DNA from: Halopseudomonas litoralis
Lineage (GTDB): Bacteria > Pseudomonadota > Gammaproteobacteria > Pseudomonadales > Pseudomonadaceae
Direction: 5' to 3'
NCBI RefSeq assembly: GCF_900105005.1
Contig: NZ_LT629748.1
Span: 1,860,001 to 1,924,000, forward strand
Length of the DNA: 64,000 bases
Position 1 is the first letter of the stretch. The number at the start of each line of letters is the position of its first letter. Positions 60,267 to 64,000 of this stretch are shown one piece after another. A program made the position numbers and the translations under genes. The notes under the pieces were generated by a model. That model was not told where the DNA came from. It saw only the letters and a list, made by a program, of their open reading frames with translations, and searched no databases.

Positions 60267-61151
60267 TTATTGCACCTCTTCCTGACACAACTCCAACCAG
60301 CGCTGCATGCCCGCACTGAGGAACTTGTTGCGGTGACGTACAAAATACAGCCCACGTTGAAAATCCCGATGCGGTACCGGTAGCGGCACCAGACTGCCGC
60401 GACGAAAAGCATCATCCAGCGTGATCGCAGACAGACAACCCACGCCCAACCCCGCCTCCACTGCGCGCTTGATTGCCTCGGTATGCTGCAGTTCCAACTT
60501 GATATTCAACTGGGGCAACAAGCCGTGCAGGGCCCACTCGAAGTTCTGCCGGGTACCGGAGCCCTGCTCGCGCACTATCCACTCAGCCTGCAACAGATCC
60601 TCGTCAGTCAGCCAGGGCTTGCCCGCCAGCTCATGGTCCGGTGCGCAGAACACCACCAACTCATCGTCCCGCCAATGCAACATCTTCAGATCCGGATGGC
60701 GCGTTTCACCTTCAATCAAGCCCAGATCCAGTTCAAAGTTTGCCAGCTTGCGGATGATGGTCGAGGTATTGGCCACCTCAAGCTCGACCCGCGCTCCAGA
60801 TTGCTCCAGCATATAGCGCGCCATGATCCCGACCGCCAGGTAGTTGCCAACGCTCATGGTGGCACCCACCCGCAAATGACCAATCTCCCGGTGGCCTCCC
60901 ATTGCCGCCTCCAGGCCACGGGCCTGTTCCAACAGCGCCTCGGCCTTGGGGCGAATGCTCTTGCCGAGCTCATTGAGCTGTAAACGCTTGCCCACCCTGT
61001 CAAACAGCTGGATGTTGAACTGCCCCTCCAGATCCCGCAGCGCACTGCTCGCTGCGGATTGGGACATCGCCAGGCTTTCCGCGGCTCGCGTCAGGTTTTC
61101 ATGAAAGGCAGCGGCCAGAAAGACTTCCAGTTGGCGCAAGGTGTACTTCAT
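60267..61151 (-). CDS. finR: LysR-family regulator FinR
   Basis: 294 residues. N-terminal HTH (LRQLEVFLAAAFHENLTRAA then SQSAASSALRDLE) and effector domain (GATMSVGNYLAVGIMARYM). It is divergent from fpr, the arrangement in which FinR activates ferredoxin-NADP reductase under superoxide stress in Pseudomonas. A small inverted repeat CGGT-TTT-ACCG (61155-61165) lies just before the start codon and could be part of its binding region. Confidence 0.9.
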   Translation of the reverse strand: MKYTLRQLEVFLAAAFHENLTRAAESLAMSQSAASSALRDLEGQFNIQLFDRVGKRLQLNELGKSIRPKAEALLEQARGLEAAMGGHREIGHLRVGATMSVGNYLAVGIMARYMLEQSGARVELEVANTSTIIRKLANFELDLGLIEGETRHPDLKMLHWRDDELVVFCAPDHELAGKPWLTDEDLLQAEWIVREQGSGTRQNFEWALHGLLPQLNIKLELQHTEAIKRAVEAGLGVGCLSAITLDDAFRRGSLVPLPVPHRDFQRGLYFVRHRNKFLSAGMQRWLELCQEEVQ

Positions 61152-61252
61152 TATCGGTTTTACCGTTTATATATAGAAAAATAAATCACTTAACCGGTAG
61201 ATTAGTCAAAGGGTAGAATGCACGCAATTCAAAGATCCCTAGGGAGGGAATG

Positions 61253-62026
61253 ATGTCCAAATTCAAGACCGAGCGTGTCCTCAGTGTGCACCACTGGACC
61301 GACACTTTGTTCTCGTTCAAGACCACCCGCGATCCGGGGCTGCGCTTCAAGAACGGGCACTTCATCATGATCGGTCTGGAGGTGGACAGTCGCCCGCTGA
61401 TGCGAGCCTACAGTATTGCCAGCCCGAACTACGAAGACACCATGGAGTTCTACAGCATCAAGGTGCCGGACGGCCCACTGACCTCGCGCCTGCAACACAT
61501 CAAGGAAGGCGATAACATCATCATCAGCAGCAAGCCTACCGGCACGCTGGTGCTGGATAACGTGCTGTCAGGACGCAACCTGTATCTGCTGAGCACCGGC
61601 ACCGGTCTGGCGCCCTTCATCAGCATCATCCAGGACCCGGAAACCTACGAGCGTTTCGACAAGGTCATCCTCACTCACGGCTGCCGCTGGGTACGTGAGC
61701 TGGCCTATCAGAAGCTGATCACTGAAGACCTGCCGAACCATGAGTATTTCGGCGAGCAGGTGGGCGAGCAGCTGATCTATTATCCGACCGTGACCCGCGA
61801 GCCCTATCGCAACGAAGGTCGCCTGTCGGATCTGATGACCAGCGGCAAGCTGTTCGAGGATATCGGTCTGCCCAAGCCAAACTTGGAAGATGACCGCTTC
61901 ATGCTCTGCGGCAGCCCGGCCATGCTCAAGGACTTGACCGCCATTCTGGATGGCTGGGGCTTCGAGGAATCCCGTCAGGGTGTGCAGGCGCATTACGCCA
62001 TCGAGCGAGCCTTCGTCGAGAAGTAA
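61253..62026 (+). CDS. fpr: Ferredoxin--NADP+ reductase
   Basis: 257 residues from ATG 61253; GGAGGGA spacing favours it over the ATG one codon earlier. FAD/NADP enzyme passing electrons between NADPH and ferredoxin/flavodoxin, part of the oxidative-stress response. FAD motif RAYSIASPNYED, NADP region LLSTGTGLAPFISII, C-terminus HYAIERAFVEK. Divergent from finR. Confidence 0.96.
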   Translation: MSKFKTERVLSVHHWTDTLFSFKTTRDPGLRFKNGHFIMIGLEVDSRPLMRAYSIASPNYEDTMEFYSIKVPDGPLTSRLQHIKEGDNIIISSKPTGTLVLDNVLSGRNLYLLSTGTGLAPFISIIQDPETYERFDKVILTHGCRWVRELAYQKLITEDLPNHEYFGEQVGEQLIYYPTVTREPYRNEGRLSDLMTSGKLFEDIGLPKPNLEDDRFMLCGSPAMLKDLTAILDGWGFEESRQGVQAHYAIERAFVEK

Positions 62027-62139
62027 GTTCTACGACTGTCATCCCCAGCTGCTCGACCGCATCACATGTGCGAGGAGCCGGGGACGGCAAAGCAACAGCA
62101 CCTGCCATCCCAAGCCTGCCGGTGACTTCTATCTGCAGC

Positions 62140-62904
62140 TTACTCTCGGTAGATCATCTGCCGGGTCATGCCACCATCCGCAACGATATTCTGCCCGGTA
62201 ATGAAAGCCGCCGCAGGGCTCAATAAAAACGCTACCAATTCGCCCACATCTTCCGGCTGCCCCACTCTGCCGACGGCATGCTGCTCATGGTCGACTTGCC
62301 GCAGCGGGTCATTGACCTGAGATGTTTCGGCGCGGGTATCAATCCAGCCGGGGCTCACCGCATTGACCCGTACTTCGGGGCCCAGACTCACCGCCATCGC
62401 ATGGGTCAGTGCTACCAGCCCGCCCTTGCTCGCCGCGTAGGCTTCGGTGTGCGGCTCCGACTGCAGCGCCCGTGTCGAGGCGATATTGATGATGGCACCA
62501 CCACTCGCACGCAGCAGTTCCAAGCACTGCCGGGAGACCAGAAACGCGCCGGTCAGATTGACTGCCAGCAATCGGTTCCAGAACTCAAGACTCAACTGCT
62601 CCAGAGGGCCGCTATCCGGATCGGCAAGACCGGCATTATTGACGAGACCGTCCAGCCGACCGAAATCCTCCTCGATCAACTCGACAGTTGCCTGCACACT
62701 GGCCTCGTCAGCCACATCCAGCGGTACGAACTCGACCGTACCAAGACGCGCCAGTTCTTCAGCAGCCAACAGCCCCTGCGCCTCGTCCACATCACCCAGC
62801 ACTACAGACCAGCCGGCGCGCAATAGGCAGGCGGCGATGCCCTTGCCTATGCCACGCGCGGCGCCGGTTACCAGCGCCACGCGCACTTCGTGCAGCTCAC
62901 TCAT
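62140..62904 (-). CDS. Short-chain dehydrogenase/reductase (SDR)
   Basis: 254 residues from ATG 62904 ([20 protein letters not shown]). Classical SDR: cofactor motif TGAARGIG at 13-20, NNAG, catalytic Ser in INIASTR and Tyr/Lys in YAASKGG. Asp in LGDVDEAQG suggests NAD(H) preference. Substrate unknown. Overlaps the stop of a small membrane protein gene by 4 bp. Confidence 0.93.
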   Translation of the reverse strand: MSELHEVRVALVTGAARGIGKGIAACLLRAGWSVVLGDVDEAQGLLAAEELARLGTVEFVPLDVADEASVQATVELIEEDFGRLDGLVNNAGLADPDSGPLEQLSLEFWNRLLAVNLTGAFLVSRQCLELLRASGGAIINIASTRALQSEPHTEAYAASKGGLVALTHAMAVSLGPEVRVNAVSPGWIDTRAETSQVNDPLRQVDHEQHAVGRVGQPEDVGELVAFLLSPAAAFITGQNIVADGGMTRQMIYRE

Positions 62905-63086
62905 GGGCGCTTCGGTCCCTTCTGCCACCAGATAGCCCAGCCAGCCAGGGGCAACAGAGCCACCAAGGCAATCCAGCGTGTTTTGCCACTACGCGATTCG
63001 GTGCTCTGGGCAATGCTGCTGATGGCTGACAGCGCGATGAGCAGCAGCGCAATGCCACCCATGACGACAATGAAATTGGTATTCAT
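62901..63086 (-). CDS. Small membrane protein (PLDc_N-like), 61 aa
   Basis: Two hydrophobic helices ([20 protein letters not shown] and [17 protein letters not shown]) joined by a charged loop, with a basic end GPKRP. The pattern resembles the PLDc_N/phospholipase-D N-terminal membrane motif found as stand-alone small proteins. A GGAGGGATC site lies just before the ATG. Its stop overlaps the SDR start (ATGA), so the two are translated together. Confidence 0.8.
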   Translation of the reverse strand: MNTNFIVVMGGIALLLIALSAISSIAQSTESRSGKTRWIALVALLPLAGWAIWWQKGPKRP

Positions 63087-63165
63087 GATCCCTCCACCTC
63101 CGACTGCCCACCACTATAGACCATGGTCGGGCTGCATCATGAACGCCGGCTCATGGCGGGTCAGT

Positions 63166-64000
63166 TCAAAGCTGACCCAGCACCGGCGTATCAACCTGCA
63201 CATCGGCATTCTGTGCCCGGTGGCGCAGCAGGTGATCCATCAATACCATGGCCATCATGGCTTCAGCGATCGGCGTGGCGCGGATGCCGACACAGGGATC
63301 ATGGCGACCCTTGGTAATCACCTCGACCGGGTTGCCCGCGGTATCGATGGAGCGGCCGGGCGTGGTGATGCTGGAGGTCGGCTTGAGCGCCAGATGAGCG
63401 ACAATCGGCTGGCCGGAGGAAATCCCGCCCAGTACACCGCCAGCATGATTGCTGACAAACCCTTCGGGCGTAAGCTCGTCCCGATGCTCGGTGCCGCGCT
63501 GACTGACCGAGGCGAAGCCGGCGCCGATCTCGACACCCTTGACCGCATTGATATTCATCAGCGCATAGGCCAGTTCGGCATCCAGACGATCAAATACCGG
63601 CTCGCCCAGTCCCGGCGGTACGCCTTCGGCAATCACGGTGATCCTGGCCCCTACCGAATCCTGATCGCGCCGCAGCTGATCCATGTAGGCTTCAAGCTCA
63701 GGCACCTTGTCCGGATCGGCACTGAAAAAGGCATTCTGGCTGACCGCCTCCCAGTTCTTGAACGGAATCTCGATCGGTCCCAGCTGGCTCATGTAACCGC
63801 GTACGGTAATACCCTGACTGGCCAGATACTTGCGCGCAATCGCCCCTGCTGCCACCCGCATCGCCGTCTCGCGGGCAGACGAGCGTCCGCCACCACGGTA
63901 ATCGCGGATGCCGTACTTATGATGATAGGTGTAGTCGGCGTGGGCCGGACGAAACAGATCCTTGATCGCAGAATAATCCTTGGACTTCTGATCGGTATTG
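63166..64000 (-). CDS. aroC: Chorismate synthase (N-terminus beyond window)
   Basis: Last step of the shikimate pathway: removes phosphate from EPSP to give chorismate, using reduced FMN. About 278 codons are visible, from the right edge ([19 protein letters not shown], then [15 protein letters not shown]) to the stop at 63166. Signatures include [19 protein letters not shown] and [12 protein letters not shown]. The first ~80 residues are off the window. Chorismate feeds tryptophan synthesis encoded elsewhere in this window and prephenate for CmoA. Confidence 0.96.
   Translation of the reverse strand, partial: NTDQKSKDYSAIKDLFRPAHADYTYHHKYGIRDYRGGGRSSARETAMRVAAGAIARKYLASQGITVRGYMSQLGPIEIPFKNWEAVSQNAFFSADPDKVPELEAYMDQLRRDQDSVGARITVIAEGVPPGLGEPVFDRLDAELAYALMNINAVKGVEIGAGFASVSQRGTEHRDELTPEGFVSNHAGGVLGGISSGQPIVAHLALKPTSSITTPGRSIDTAGNPVEVITKGRHDPCVGIRATPIAEAMMAMVLMDHLLRHRAQNADVQVDTPVLGQL

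Overview
The window looks like chromosomal core sequence from a gammaproteobacterium of the Pseudomonas lineage. The block gap-mfd-csiV, nagZ, psrA/lexA-sulA and topA, and the block leuC-leuD-leuB-asd-(asd paralogue)-fimV-truA-trpF-...-accD-folC-cvpA-purF-metZ, both follow the gene order I know from Pseudomonas. Moderately high GC, an Anr-type box, PsrA and FinR/Fpr fit this. Departures from the P. aeruginosa order (trpBA placed between trpF and accD, no fadBA next to topA, a second FimV) suggest a divergent branch such as Halopseudomonas (P. pertucinogena group). The genus is inference. No phage, insertion sequence, CRISPR array, rRNA or tRNA was seen.

Layout. 1-2.5 kb: an N-terminally extended GAPDH (cut by the window edge) and a terC-like gene interrupted by one in-frame stop. 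2.7-14.2 kb: mfd-csiV; an L,D-transpeptidase/nagZ wall-recycling pair; psrA and lexA-sulA transcribed divergently from a region with a palindromic PsrA-type operator and two SOS boxes; two small conserved genes; topA; DUF1653. 14.2-14.5 kb: two head-on copies of a hairpin repeat whose stems co-vary. 14.6-21.3 kb: a VWA/MoxR/DUF748 set, cysK, aceK and a cold-shock gene with a long leader. 21.5-31.0 kb: a TetR regulator, oligopeptidase B, a Lon paralogue (AsrA type), a short FimV paralogue and cmoA-cmoB. 31.0-40.3 kb: an uncharacterised gene with ycjF-ycjX, a tandem-TM2 membrane protein, rnd-ycgL, a chemoreceptor behind a perfect Anr/FNR box, a ComEA-like secreted protein, and a receiver-CheC-type protein followed by a diguanylate cyclase. 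40.3-58.6 kb: a long minus-strand biosynthetic run (leucine, lysine/threonine/methionine precursor, tRNA pseudouridine, tryptophan, fatty acid, folate, purine, methionine). 58.7-64 kb: a leuC-linked LysR regulator, a glycine-zipper envelope protein, finR/fpr, an SDR, a small membrane protein and partial aroC.

Most of the window is housekeeping: DNA repair and SOS, central metabolism, amino-acid synthesis and envelope upkeep. Points worth a second look are the terC nonsense codon, the co-varying repeat pair at a likely synteny breakpoint, the Anr-controlled chemoreceptor, the second FimV lacking its C-terminal module, the active-site-less asd paralogue, the receiver-CheC/GGDEF pair, and trpFBA embedded in the accD-purF cluster.
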